Source: Actinomycetaceae bacterium (GTDB lineage Bacteria > Actinomycetota > Actinomycetes > Actinomycetales > Actinomycetaceae). From it: a DNA stretch of 64,000 nt. The notes below the pieces were generated by a model. It was not told the DNA's origin. It saw only the letters and a list, made by a program, of their open reading frames with translations, and did no database searches. Below are positions 17,170-25,330 of the stretch, piece by piece. The translations under genes were made by a program, and so were the position numbers. Each line of letters begins with the position of its first letter. Position 1 is the stretch's first letter. The stretch covers positions 248,001 through 312,000 of the forward strand of contig JAUNVP010000001.1 in NCBI GenBank assembly GCA_030537615.1, in the 5' to 3' direction.

Positions 17170-19956
17170 GTGCTGAGTTATGCCGAGCAGCAAAGAGCAG
17201 CTACTGAGTTCGCGGACAAGTGGGCGAATCGTTCATATGAAAAAGGCGATACGCATAGCTTTTGGCTCGAACTGCTTCGCAACGTACTCGGTATGACCGA
17301 TGTGACGACGAAGTGCCGTTTTGAACAGCCCACAAGTGCCGGTGGCTTTATCGACGTTGTTATTGGGGAAGCAAAGACGATTGTCGAGCAAAAGTCCGGT
17401 AACGTCGATCTCGATAAGCGAGAAACACGTCAAGGTGTCATGGTGACGCCGTTCGAACAAGCGAAACGGTACGCCGATTCACTCCCCAACATTCATCGCC
17501 CAGATTTCATCATCGTCTCGAACTTTCACACCTTCAGGATTCATGATTTAAACAAAGACAATCCCCGCGATGACTTCGTTGAGTTTTCTCTCGCGGAGCT
17601 ACCCGAACAGTTCTATCTGCTGGGTTTTCTCACCGATCCTGCTTTCAGTCGCTCGAAACGCGAGGAAGCGATATCGATTGAAGCGGGTGAACAAATCGGT
17701 CGCTTACACGCCGCATTGTCGAAGCAGTATATCGATCCAGACACTGATCAGAGCCAACACAGCCTCAATGTGCTGTGTGTGCGTCTCGTCTTTTGCTTGT
17801 TCGCCGAGGATTCAGGGCTGTTCGACCGCCGAGATGCTTTTCTCCACTATCTGCAAGACTTTTCCGCACCCCAGATGCGCAATGCTCTGCTTGAACTTTT
17901 TGACGTTCTCGATACCCCCGTGGAACAACGCGATCCGTATTTGACACAGAATCTCCGCGCGTTCCCGTACGTCAATGGAGGTCTATTCACAGGTCCCGTA
18001 GAAATTCCGAATTTCACCGACGAGATTCGCTCTCTCCTATTTGAGGTGAGCGAAAATACCGATTGGTCGGAGATCTCCCCGACTATCTTTGGCGGCGTAT
18101 TCGAGAGCACGCTGAATCCAGAGACCCGTCGCTCCGGAGGCATGCACTACACGAGTCCGGAGAACATACACCGCGTCATCGACCCCCTATTCCTCGATGA
18201 TCTGCGCGAGGAACTCAATGCGATCTTGACTGAAAAAGGACTGACGGAACGCAGGCGCCGAAACCGACTGTTGAAGTATCAGGAAAAACTTGGCTCTCTC
18301 GTGTTTTTTGACCCCGCGTGCGGATCGGGGAACTTTCTCACCGAGACCTATATTCACCTGCGCCGCCTGGAGAACTCGGTTTTGTCTCAGTTGGAGTCGG
18401 GGCAGACGTCATTCGAGATGGAAGAGATGGGCGCGAGCCAAATCAAGGTCACTCTCGATCAGTTTTACGGCATCGAGATTAATGACTTTGCCGTCAATGT
18501 CGCCCGCACCGCACTGTGGATTGCGGAGCTGCAAGCGAATATTGAATCTCAATCAATTATTTTGCGCGATATCGACGATTTGCCGCTGTCTGATGCGGCC
18601 ACCATTGTGACAGGTAATGCTCTGCGCATGGATTGGAATGAGGTCGTGCCTGCCACGAAGTGCGATTACGTGATGGGTAATCCACCCTTTATTGGGTATT
18701 CCAATCATTCGAAGGAGCAGAAGGAGGATCGCGCGGCGCTCTTTGGGCGCTCGGGTGGCGTCCTCGACTACGTCGCCGGCTGGTACAAGAAAGCCGCGGA
18801 CTATACCGAAGGGTTAAAAACTCCTTGCGCATTCGTCTCGACCAACTCAATTTGTCAGGGCCAGCAGGTGACCCCACTGTGGAAGCCGCTGTTTGAGCGC
18901 GGCATATCCATTGACTTTGCCCATCGATCTTTTGAATGGGGTAACGAATCAGCAGCCCATGCACAAGTACACGTCGTAATTGTCGGTTTTTCCTACGGCA
19001 CTCGTAAACCTCGCCTGCTCTTCGACTACCACCGCAATGAGCTCATATCGGTCACCGAGGTCAAGGAAATCAATGGCTACCTCGCGGATGCGCCAAGTGT
19101 CTTTATTGATAAACGATCGAAGCCACTATGTGACGTACCTTACATGGCAAAGGGATTCCAACCGACCGACAATCAGAGACTGTTGCTCACCGCTGAGGAA
19201 CGAGAGCTTCTCATTACCGTCGAACCTGGTGCTGAAAAATGGATCAGGCCATTTTCTATGGGGGAAGAATTTATCAAAGGTATTGATCGATACTGCTTGT
19301 GGTTGCCAGAGATTACTGGCACGGAGCTCAAGCAACTACCGCTGATCCGCGAGCGCATTGAGGCTTGTCGAGATTGGCGAACTCAACAGGTGACAACCGG
19401 CGACGCCTATAAGCTCCGAAATACTCCGCATCTGTTGCGCCCGTGCAACAAGTTCAAAGATGGCCCTTATATCGGGGTTCCGGTCGTGACCTCGGAGCGG
19501 CGAAAGTACGTTCCCCTCGGCTTCGTCCGAAACGGTATGATTCCCGGCAATATGCTCTATTTTATTCCCACCGGCTCCCTCTACGTATTTGGTCTCATGA
19601 TGTCGCAGTTCCACAATGCCTGGATACGCGCTGTCGCGGGCAGGCTAGAGATGCGATATCGCTACGCGAACACCGTGGTCTATAACAATTTCATTTGGCC
19701 GGATGCGACTGACGAGCAACGCCTCAATATCGAGCAGTGCGCACAAGCCGTCCTCGACGCACGCGAACAGTATGAGGGAGCCACCTTGGCCGACCTCTAC
19801 GATCCCGATAATGACTTCCTCTACCCCGCCCTCGTCAATGCTCACAACGCCCTCGACCGTGCGGTTGAACAAGCCTACGGCGTTGACTTTAACGGGGACG
19901 AAAAGAAAATAGTTGCCCACCTATTTGAACTGTATGCGCGGGCAACCTCTGAGTAG
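17170..19956 (+). CDS. MmeI-like (type IIL) restriction-modification enzyme
   Basis: 928-residue single-chain enzyme with the MmeI layout and near its usual size. The N-terminal nuclease shows D62...E73-x-K75 (FIDVV then VEQKS), a helical spacer follows, and then an adenine-N6 methyltransferase with motif I DPACGSGNF near residue 381 and motif IV GNPPF near 503. The C-terminal part (after AKGFQPTDNQ) should be the target-recognition domain. In this family cutting and methylation reside in one protein that needs no separate endonuclease, and cleavage occurs some 20 bases from the site. The recognition sequence cannot be read by eye. GTG at 17170 follows a strong GGAGG. A small unknown gene starts 12 nt downstream. 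Alternative naming: class I SAM-dependent DNA methyltransferase. Confidence 0.85.
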   Translation: MLSYAEQQRAATEFADKWANRSYEKGDTHSFWLELLRNVLGMTDVTTKCRFEQPTSAGGFIDVVIGEAKTIVEQKSGNVDLDKRETRQGVMVTPFEQAKRYADSLPNIHRPDFIIVSNFHTFRIHDLNKDNPRDDFVEFSLAELPEQFYLLGFLTDPAFSRSKREEAISIEAGEQIGRLHAALSKQYIDPDTDQSQHSLNVLCVRLVFCLFAEDSGLFDRRDAFLHYLQDFSAPQMRNALLELFDVLDTPVEQRDPYLTQNLRAFPYVNGGLFTGPVEIPNFTDEIRSLLFEVSENTDWSEISPTIFGGVFESTLNPETRRSGGMHYTSPENIHRVIDPLFLDDLREELNAILTEKGLTERRRRNRLLKYQEKLGSLVFFDPACGSGNFLTETYIHLRRLENSVLSQLESGQTSFEMEEMGASQIKVTLDQFYGIEINDFAVNVARTALWIAELQANIESQSIILRDIDDLPLSDAATIVTGNALRMDWNEVVPATKCDYVMGNPPFIGYSNHSKEQKEDRAALFGRSGGVLDYVAGWYKKAADYTEGLKTPCAFVSTNSICQGQQVTPLWKPLFERGISIDFAHRSFEWGNESAAHAQVHVVIVGFSYGTRKPRLLFDYHRNELISVTEVKEINGYLADAPSVFIDKRSKPLCDVPYMAKGFQPTDNQRLLLTAEERELLITVEPGAEKWIRPFSMGEEFIKGIDRYCLWLPEITGTELKQLPLIRERIEACRDWRTQQVTTGDAYKLRNTPHLLRPCNKFKDGPYIGVPVVTSERRKYVPLGFVRNGMIPGNMLYFIPTGSLYVFGLMMSQFHNAWIRAVAGRLEMRYRYANTVVYNNFIWPDATDEQRLNIEQCAQAVLDAREQYEGATLADLYDPDNDFLYPALVNAHNALDRAVEQAYGVDFNGDEKKIVAHLFELYARATSE

Positions 19957-19968
19957 AAAGGCTCTCCC

Positions 19969-20442
19969 ATGACCGAATACAACTTTTCTGGCCGCGCGTT
20001 TGCCCGGATGCTCACGCATCTTCCAGCAGAAACACCTATCTATCGTGCATTTGAAGGCACCGATCCCGGTGAGCCCACGACCGTCTGGTATGGAACGCAA
20101 AAAGCGCACCTCATCAGATGGTTTGACGAGCTTGCCGGCCCCGGTGGCTACAATCGTAAAACCCGCGGGCGCCGCGCCAAGCAGGGGTACAACAGTTTCC
20201 AGTGCGCGGCGGGCTTGATCTGGCTGGCCGAAGCACTTGGGGAAGACCCGGCGGTTGTTCAAGCCGCTGCCGATGAAGCCTCCCAGCACCGCCACACTGC
20301 CGCTCAATGCGGTGCGGTGAGACGGCACATTCCCTGGGAGCGCATCGTCGAACTCATTGTGTCGCAAAATCTCCACACCCGGCCAAGTTCGCAGCGACAG
20401 ACCCGCGCCGAACGAGGAATGCGAACCCGAATCGTTTTCTAA
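19969..20442 (+). CDS. Small protein of unknown function linked to the restriction enzyme
   Basis: 157-residue soluble protein starting 12 nt after the MmeI-like gene with its own Shine-Dalgarno (AGAAAGG), so it is co-transcribed. Conserved-looking elements are VWYGTQKAHLIRWF, a GPGGYNRK turn, a YNSFQCAAGLIWLAEALGED helix with a single Cys, and PWERIVELI near the end. I recall similar unnamed proteins in other actinobacterial genomes but know no function. There are no membrane segments, and the C-terminal tail is basic (QRQTRAERGMRTR). A role as accessory or control protein of the restriction system is inferred from position only. Confidence 0.65.
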   Translation: MTEYNFSGRAFARMLTHLPAETPIYRAFEGTDPGEPTTVWYGTQKAHLIRWFDELAGPGGYNRKTRGRRAKQGYNSFQCAAGLIWLAEALGEDPAVVQAAADEASQHRHTAAQCGAVRRHIPWERIVELIVSQNLHTRPSSQRQTRAERGMRTRIVF

Positions 20443-20515
20443 AAGCACCGCTGATCCACGGGTATTTACCGCCGGGCCAGCAGGTATCACTCAGCCCCAG
20501 TGCTACCGTAAGAGC

Positions 20516-20953
20516 ATGCGCCTGTGGTCCATTCACCCCCGTTACCTTGATCGCCCCGGACTCCTCGGAGCGTGGAGAGAGGCTCTTCTTGCTCAGAAGG
20601 TTCTCGCGGGGAAGACGCGCGGATACATCAACCACCCGCAGCTGCAACGATTCCGGGAAACGGATAATCCGGCAGCCGCTATTGGACAGTTTCTCTCAGC
20701 CATTGCCGATGAGGCCGATGCGCGCGGCTATCGCTTCGATCGTCGCCGCATTACTCACCCCGATGAACCGTGCGATCCCATCCCCGTCACCCGGGGCCAG
20801 CTGGACTACGAGTGGTCTCATCTACTGGCCAAACTCGACAAGCGAAGCGCCGACCTCTATCGGGAGACAAAGCACCGATCTCCGCAACTGCACCCGCTCT
20901 TTGTCCTGGTCGACGGTCCGATTGCGGATTGGGAACGCCCGCTCCCGTCGTAA
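20516..20953 (+). CDS. Pyrimidine dimer DNA glycosylase/endonuclease V-like protein
   Basis: 145-residue protein matching the Pyr_excise family, whose founder, T4 endonuclease V, cuts at UV-induced pyrimidine dimers by glycosylase and AP-lyase action. The start MRLWSIHPRYLDRPGLLGAWREA, with LLAQKVL, GKTRGYINHPQL and RGYRFD, is typical of the bacterial members. Many of these are annotated only by similarity and have not been shown to repair dimers. The open frame extends upstream to 20357 inside the previous gene region, but ATG 20516 gives the family-standard N-terminus. It lies 73 nt after the unknown partner of the restriction gene. Confidence 0.78.
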   Translation: MRLWSIHPRYLDRPGLLGAWREALLAQKVLAGKTRGYINHPQLQRFRETDNPAAAIGQFLSAIADEADARGYRFDRRRITHPDEPCDPIPVTRGQLDYEWSHLLAKLDKRSADLYRETKHRSPQLHPLFVLVDGPIADWERPLPS

Positions 20954-21105
20954 ATATGCCTCGTGCTTGTTTTCTCTCAAGCTGGAACGCAGTGGCGATA
21001 GTCAAAAACCCTTCGTCCTCCTCTGGGAATTCGGCTAGGCTTAGCCGCAAGAGGGAATTCAGCTCCGCGATCCCACTCCTATCAACTCAAATTCAAGGAA
21101 TCGTT

Positions 21106-23676
21106 GTGTTACATAAGCTACGACTAGCTGTCGTCCCGGTTGCTCTCGCGAGCGTTTTACTCGCTGGATTTACTCCCGCGTCAGCAGATGAGACGACTCC
21201 ATCCCCCGCGCCATCACAGTCGGCCCCCTCCAGCTCGGCCACGCCCGAACCTGAGACCACCGACGAACCATCATCCCCCGGTCTTCCTGCGACGGAACCG
21301 ACGTCTCCATCCGATGAGCCAACAGTTGATCCCTCCGACGAGGCAACAGTTGAACCATCCGACGAAACGACCGACCCCGCCCCTCGAGTCTTTTCCTTGA
21401 GGAGTAGCGCCAATCCAGCTCGCCCGAACGCGGTCACTGTTGACCGAGTGCTCAAAGTAGGCGATTCGAGTGAGGAGATTCGGTTCCTCCAACAGGAGCT
21501 CACCCGCGTATTCCCCGCATTCAAGAGCCGTATCACCGTCGATGGGAAATATACGCGCTCATTCAAGCAGGTCATCTGGGATATCCAGAAGCAAAATAGT
21601 ATTTCTCCCGACGGACAAGTCGGTTTGATCACCGCCAACCTGCTACGAAACAAGGGAATCGATTTCTGGGTTCTCCAACCCGTGACTTCGCAGCGGGCAT
21701 TGAGTGTTGGCCAGTGGTCCTCGAACGTCGGCTATGCGCAAGCGTGGCTTGCCTACACGTATCCGCAGTACTGTCAGTTCTCGTCAACGGACTCCATTTT
21801 TGGAAATCAAACCGCAGCATGTGTCAAGCGAGTCCAACAGAGTCTTGGACTGACGGCTACCGGAGTTATTGACGACACGTTTGCGAATTCGGTGCAAAAT
21901 CACGGCGCGAAGATCACTATTGGCCCCGCCCCCAACTACGGCTCGATGCTCGCTCCGCGCGTGCAGTGGTACGGAAATCGTGGCAATTTCTTGTACCACT
22001 TGCAGACGTTCCTCGTCTATATGTACCCACAGTTCGGGGTATATGAGCCAGATGGCATTCTCGGCAACCGTACAACCGCATCGCTCAAAGCATTCCAGAA
22101 ACTACACGGGCTCTCCCCTGACGGAGGCTACGGTTACGGAACCACCCGTGTACTTCGGACCTATGGTGTCGATGCGTGGATTGCCGCTGCCGTTAATACA
22201 GACTGGCCCATTGGTCCAGGTCAAAGTGGCACACACGTGAAAGATGCACAGACTTGGCTAGTCCGCGGATTCCCGCTCATGTGTTCCTTCGAGCCTGACG
22301 GCGGCTACGGCGCTTTGACTAAGGCATGTGTTCAGAAGGTTCAAGACCACTATGGTCTCAAGCAAACTGGCCTGATCGATGAGGAATTGTCCGCGAAGCT
22401 GCTCGCCCACAAGATCTACATCACGGTTAATCCTGCGCCAGCACCGTCACGTCAGATGTTCACGAGCATGCTCCAGAAAGGAAGCCAGAACAATGCGGTG
22501 CGATCGCTCCAGGTAGGACTGAACAAGTATTTCCCCCAGTATGCTGGTTTCCGACCCGATGGCATTTTTGGGGCTTACACCGAACGCGCAGTTAAGCAGT
22601 TCCAACGTTCGCAGGGCATTAGTCCTGATGGGATGATCGGCTTAACGACTGCTAAAGCTCTGCGAAAGAACAATATTCCCCTGTGGTACATTCCATCCAC
22701 CAAGATGGATTCAATCCTCAAGCAAGGATCACGAGGGCAGGCAGTTCACACGCTCGAATTAGCCCTGACATACCTGTACCCACAGTCGTGCACGTTTGAG
22801 GCCGACACCGTGTTCACCGCTGAAACCACCGCATGTGTGAAAGCCGCACAGAGAGCTCTCGGAATCAATCCGGATGGCATGGTCGGTTCCACCACCACAC
22901 GGCTACTTCAAAAGAAAGGTATTCCGCTCTACTACCAGGGCTACTTCGCCCCGGCCGGCTACCTTCAGCCAACCGATAGCATTACGCCACTCGGCTGGAG
23001 CACGAACACTCTCACTTACGGCATGAATGGCGTCAAGGTTCGTATCGCGCAGCGCAAGCTCGGCATTTGGGGAACCATGACCCTCGCGAGTGTCGATGGC
23101 CGGATGCAAAATGCTGTCCGTAACTTCCAACGGCGCGCAGGCATTTACGCCGATGGCATTGTTGGACAAACGACGTGGAACAAACTCGGCACCGGGTACT
23201 CCTGGTATGTCGATCAGTATCAGGCAAGCCCCATCGGTATTGAAGCTACGCGCTCGGAGCGCATCGAAGCAATGATCAACTACGCTATGGCTCAGCGTGG
23301 ATCGTCCTACACATGGGGCGGAGCTGGATACTACAGCCTCGGCTACGATTGCTCGGGGCTTGCTCTCCAATCACTGTATGCAGCAGGTCTTGATCCACAA
23401 CCAATCAACGTGATCAAGCACGCCTGGCCGCAGTACCGCAGTTCTCAGGAACTCTACAAGCATCCAAAGCTCAAGCACTACCCGCTCAGCCAGCGTCAAC
23501 GCGGTGACCTCATCTTCTACAAGAGCGGTGGAACCGTTATTCACGTAGCGATCTATCTGGGCAATAACCAAGTAGTCCACACCGATTACATGGGTAGGCC
23601 AGCACGCGTCCAGCATTTCCTCCTCAACTTTGGTTGGAGTGGAACGGCGAGCGACGTCGTGCGTCCTTTCCCGTAA
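21106..23676 (+). CDS. Secreted NlpC/P60 endopeptidase with seven peptidoglycan-binding repeats
   Basis: 856 residues. A signal peptide (LRLAVVPVALASVLLAG...ASA) is followed by a Pro/Ser/Thr/Glu-rich linker to about residue 90. Seven PG_binding_1-type repeats follow, each about 75-85 residues with the pattern G-x-x-x-x-V-x-x-L-Q...DGxxGxxT...L. The C-terminal NlpC/P60 domain has catalytic Cys749 in YDCSGL and His813 in VIHVAIY. It should cleave stem-peptide bonds in peptidoglycan outside the membrane. The frame is open from 20770, but that part overlaps the previous gene; GTG at 21106 after AAGGAA gives a clean signal peptide. It ends 7 nt before a convergent lipoprotein gene. Confidence 0.9.
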   Translation: MLHKLRLAVVPVALASVLLAGFTPASADETTPSPAPSQSAPSSSATPEPETTDEPSSPGLPATEPTSPSDEPTVDPSDEATVEPSDETTDPAPRVFSLRSSANPARPNAVTVDRVLKVGDSSEEIRFLQQELTRVFPAFKSRITVDGKYTRSFKQVIWDIQKQNSISPDGQVGLITANLLRNKGIDFWVLQPVTSQRALSVGQWSSNVGYAQAWLAYTYPQYCQFSSTDSIFGNQTAACVKRVQQSLGLTATGVIDDTFANSVQNHGAKITIGPAPNYGSMLAPRVQWYGNRGNFLYHLQTFLVYMYPQFGVYEPDGILGNRTTASLKAFQKLHGLSPDGGYGYGTTRVLRTYGVDAWIAAAVNTDWPIGPGQSGTHVKDAQTWLVRGFPLMCSFEPDGGYGALTKACVQKVQDHYGLKQTGLIDEELSAKLLAHKIYITVNPAPAPSRQMFTSMLQKGSQNNAVRSLQVGLNKYFPQYAGFRPDGIFGAYTERAVKQFQRSQGISPDGMIGLTTAKALRKNNIPLWYIPSTKMDSILKQGSRGQAVHTLELALTYLYPQSCTFEADTVFTAETTACVKAAQRALGINPDGMVGSTTTRLLQKKGIPLYYQGYFAPAGYLQPTDSITPLGWSTNTLTYGMNGVKVRIAQRKLGIWGTMTLASVDGRMQNAVRNFQRRAGIYADGIVGQTTWNKLGTGYSWYVDQYQASPIGIEATRSERIEAMINYAMAQRGSSYTWGGAGYYSLGYDCSGLALQSLYAAGLDPQPINVIKHAWPQYRSSQELYKHPKLKHYPLSQRQRGDLIFYKSGGTVIHVAIYLGNNQVVHTDYMGRPARVQHFLLNFGWSGTASDVVRPFP

Positions 23677-23683
23677 ACCGCTA

Positions 23684-24265
23684 CTAGAACGTCACGGGCC
23701 AGTTTGGCATGCACTCCGAGAGAACCCGGTGAGATTCCATCAGTTTGGTGGTGAGCTCAACAAACTCCGGGTTCTCTTCGGGGTCGCGCCCCTCTTTAAC
23801 TGCGAGCTCCGCGGCCTCTGGGTCATCAAACTGGGCGACCTCCCCTGAACTCAGAGTTTTCGAGACCTCGGTGTAGGTGGCCAAAGCAGTGAGAGCTTCC
23901 CGGGCACGTGAGTCGTCTCCGGCGGCTTTTTCGAACTCCTGCTTGCGTCCCTCTTGTTCGAGATCTTCAAGGAATGCGATCCACGCGGTTTCGACCCTTT
24001 TGCTTCGTTCTTCGCTCTTCGCCAGGTCATCGCCGGCGTCCTCACTCGCCTGTGCTTCGATAAACTCCTGACCTGACGCAGAGGTCCTGAATTCCTTTTC
24101 GAGAACACTGTTCATGGCATCGCAACCGGTCGACGGAGCCTCAACGGTTGGTAAATCGGAATTCGGATTGCCCGTCGGTGGTTCGCCACCTGACGAGCAT
24201 CCGGCGAGAATCAATGCTAATGCAGTTGCGCTGGCATAGAGGACTGTCTTACCTGTGGTTGTCAT
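23684..24265 (-). CDS. Lipoprotein, function unknown
   Basis: 193-residue predicted lipoprotein. The signal sequence ends in lipobox LAGC with Cys23 as lipidation site, followed by a short Gly/Pro/Asn linker. The mature part is acidic and probably helical (repeated Glu/Ala/Lys segments such as AKSEERSKRVETAW), with Cys near the start (STGCDAMN) and near the end (SECMPNWPV) that could form a disulfide. No family was recognised. ATG at 24265. It is convergent with the NlpC/P60 gene and follows the stress-protein gene on the same strand with a 73-nt gap. Confidence 0.75.
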   Translation of the reverse strand: MTTTGKTVLYASATALALILAGCSSGGEPPTGNPNSDLPTVEAPSTGCDAMNSVLEKEFRTSASGQEFIEAQASEDAGDDLAKSEERSKRVETAWIAFLEDLEQEGRKQEFEKAAGDDSRAREALTALATYTEVSKTLSSGEVAQFDDPEAAELAVKEGRDPEENPEFVELTTKLMESHRVLSECMPNWPVTF

Positions 24266-24338
24266 GTGCCCAGCCTACTAGTGATTGAGCGAATATCGCT
24301 GTCACCTGAGCCAACTATGTGCGCGACAGATCGCGGCG

Positions 24339-25061
24339 TTAATCGCCGGGTTTATTGTTCTCAGAAGAATCCGACGACTCCGGTGCCACACCATTGCCTT
24401 GATCGGGGGTTGTCGGTTGTGGATCGTCCTGTGCGGGGGCAACCGGAGCTTCGTTTCGCTGCTGACGCTCCTCATCACTGAGTCGGACACCGTATTTGGG
24501 TTCCTCATCGGGACGGGAACCAAACGCAGTGGGCACGTTCGGATCGGACTGCACTCGTGTCTGAACTGGACGAGTGAGATTACCCGGAGAGTTCGCGAGA
24601 ATCTGCCGGTATTCATTGACATTTTCCCGAGCAAGAACCGCATACCGGGAGGCGACAACCTGTGTCGCCGACGTAAAATCACGTTCCCCCCGACGCATCA
24701 GGTAGGGCACGACATTGAAAATAATGCCGAACAACGCACCCATGGCAATCCCCATCGGAAGGATCATGTAGGACGGCTCCGATGACCACAACGTCATGAG
24801 AATACTGATAAAGAGGCCAAACCACATACCTGAGAGAGCCCCCGACAACACCACCTTACCGACGGTCAAACGCCCAGTGATCCGCTCCACCAATCGCAAG
24901 TCCGTACCAACGATAGTCAATACACGAACGTCTAGTTCACGGTCTGACAGGTGATCAACGGCTGCCTGCGCTTCCGCGTAGGAACGGTACGATGCAACCT
25001 CTGTGCCGGTCGGCGGTGTCGGCAATCCAACTGCACTCATACTTTGCATATTCGAACTCAT
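24339..25061 (-). CDS. General stress protein 17M-like membrane protein
   Basis: About 240 residues. The N-terminal part (VASYRSYAEAQAAVDHL through LTIVGTDLRLVERITGRLT) matches the YflT/GSP17M-like domain found in actinobacterial general stress proteins. Two transmembrane helices follow (SGALSGMWFGLFISILMTL and LPMGIAMGALFGIIFNVV), then a cytosolic segment and a disordered Pro/Asp/Gln-rich tail. Function is unknown. The frame opens at ATG 25079, but ATG 25061 has AGGATGAGG just before it and is preferred. It is divergent from the decayed surface-protein gene. Confidence 0.75.
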   Translation of the reverse strand: MSSNMQSMSAVGLPTPPTGTEVASYRSYAEAQAAVDHLSDRELDVRVLTIVGTDLRLVERITGRLTVGKVVLSGALSGMWFGLFISILMTLWSSEPSYMILPMGIAMGALFGIIFNVVPYLMRRGERDFTSATQVVASRYAVLARENVNEYRQILANSPGNLTRPVQTRVQSDPNVPTAFGSRPDEEPKYGVRLSDEERQQRNEAPVAPAQDDPQPTTPDQGNGVAPESSDSSENNKPGD

Positions 25062-25330
25062 ATCCTCATCCTGGCACATGGGGGCAAGACATTGCGCGGC
25101 CTGGCAACAGATTTATCTCTGGGCTGAAACTGCGGTTCGTTTCGCTGTACCGCGCGCCATACCGAATGGTCTCAATGACCACGATCCGAGCTCAATGTCG
25201 TTGTTTCCGATAAGGATCCATCGCATTTTCACAGGGAAAAGCGCCTTTCACCCCACCAAAACAGTAAATCTTGTGGCACAGCACACATCTTGTCCGCATT
25301 GTCAATCCCTCAGCCTAAAGGACAACCCTC

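Noticed and set aside
17170-20953. Prophage or integrative element around the restriction gene
   Set aside because: There is no integrase, attachment repeat, tRNA junction or phage structural gene; an accessory insert is possible, a phage is not supported.
20770-21105. N-terminal extension of the NlpC/P60 frame
   Set aside because: It overlaps the glycosylase-like gene in another frame and would bury the signal peptide; GTG 21106 restores a normal export signal.
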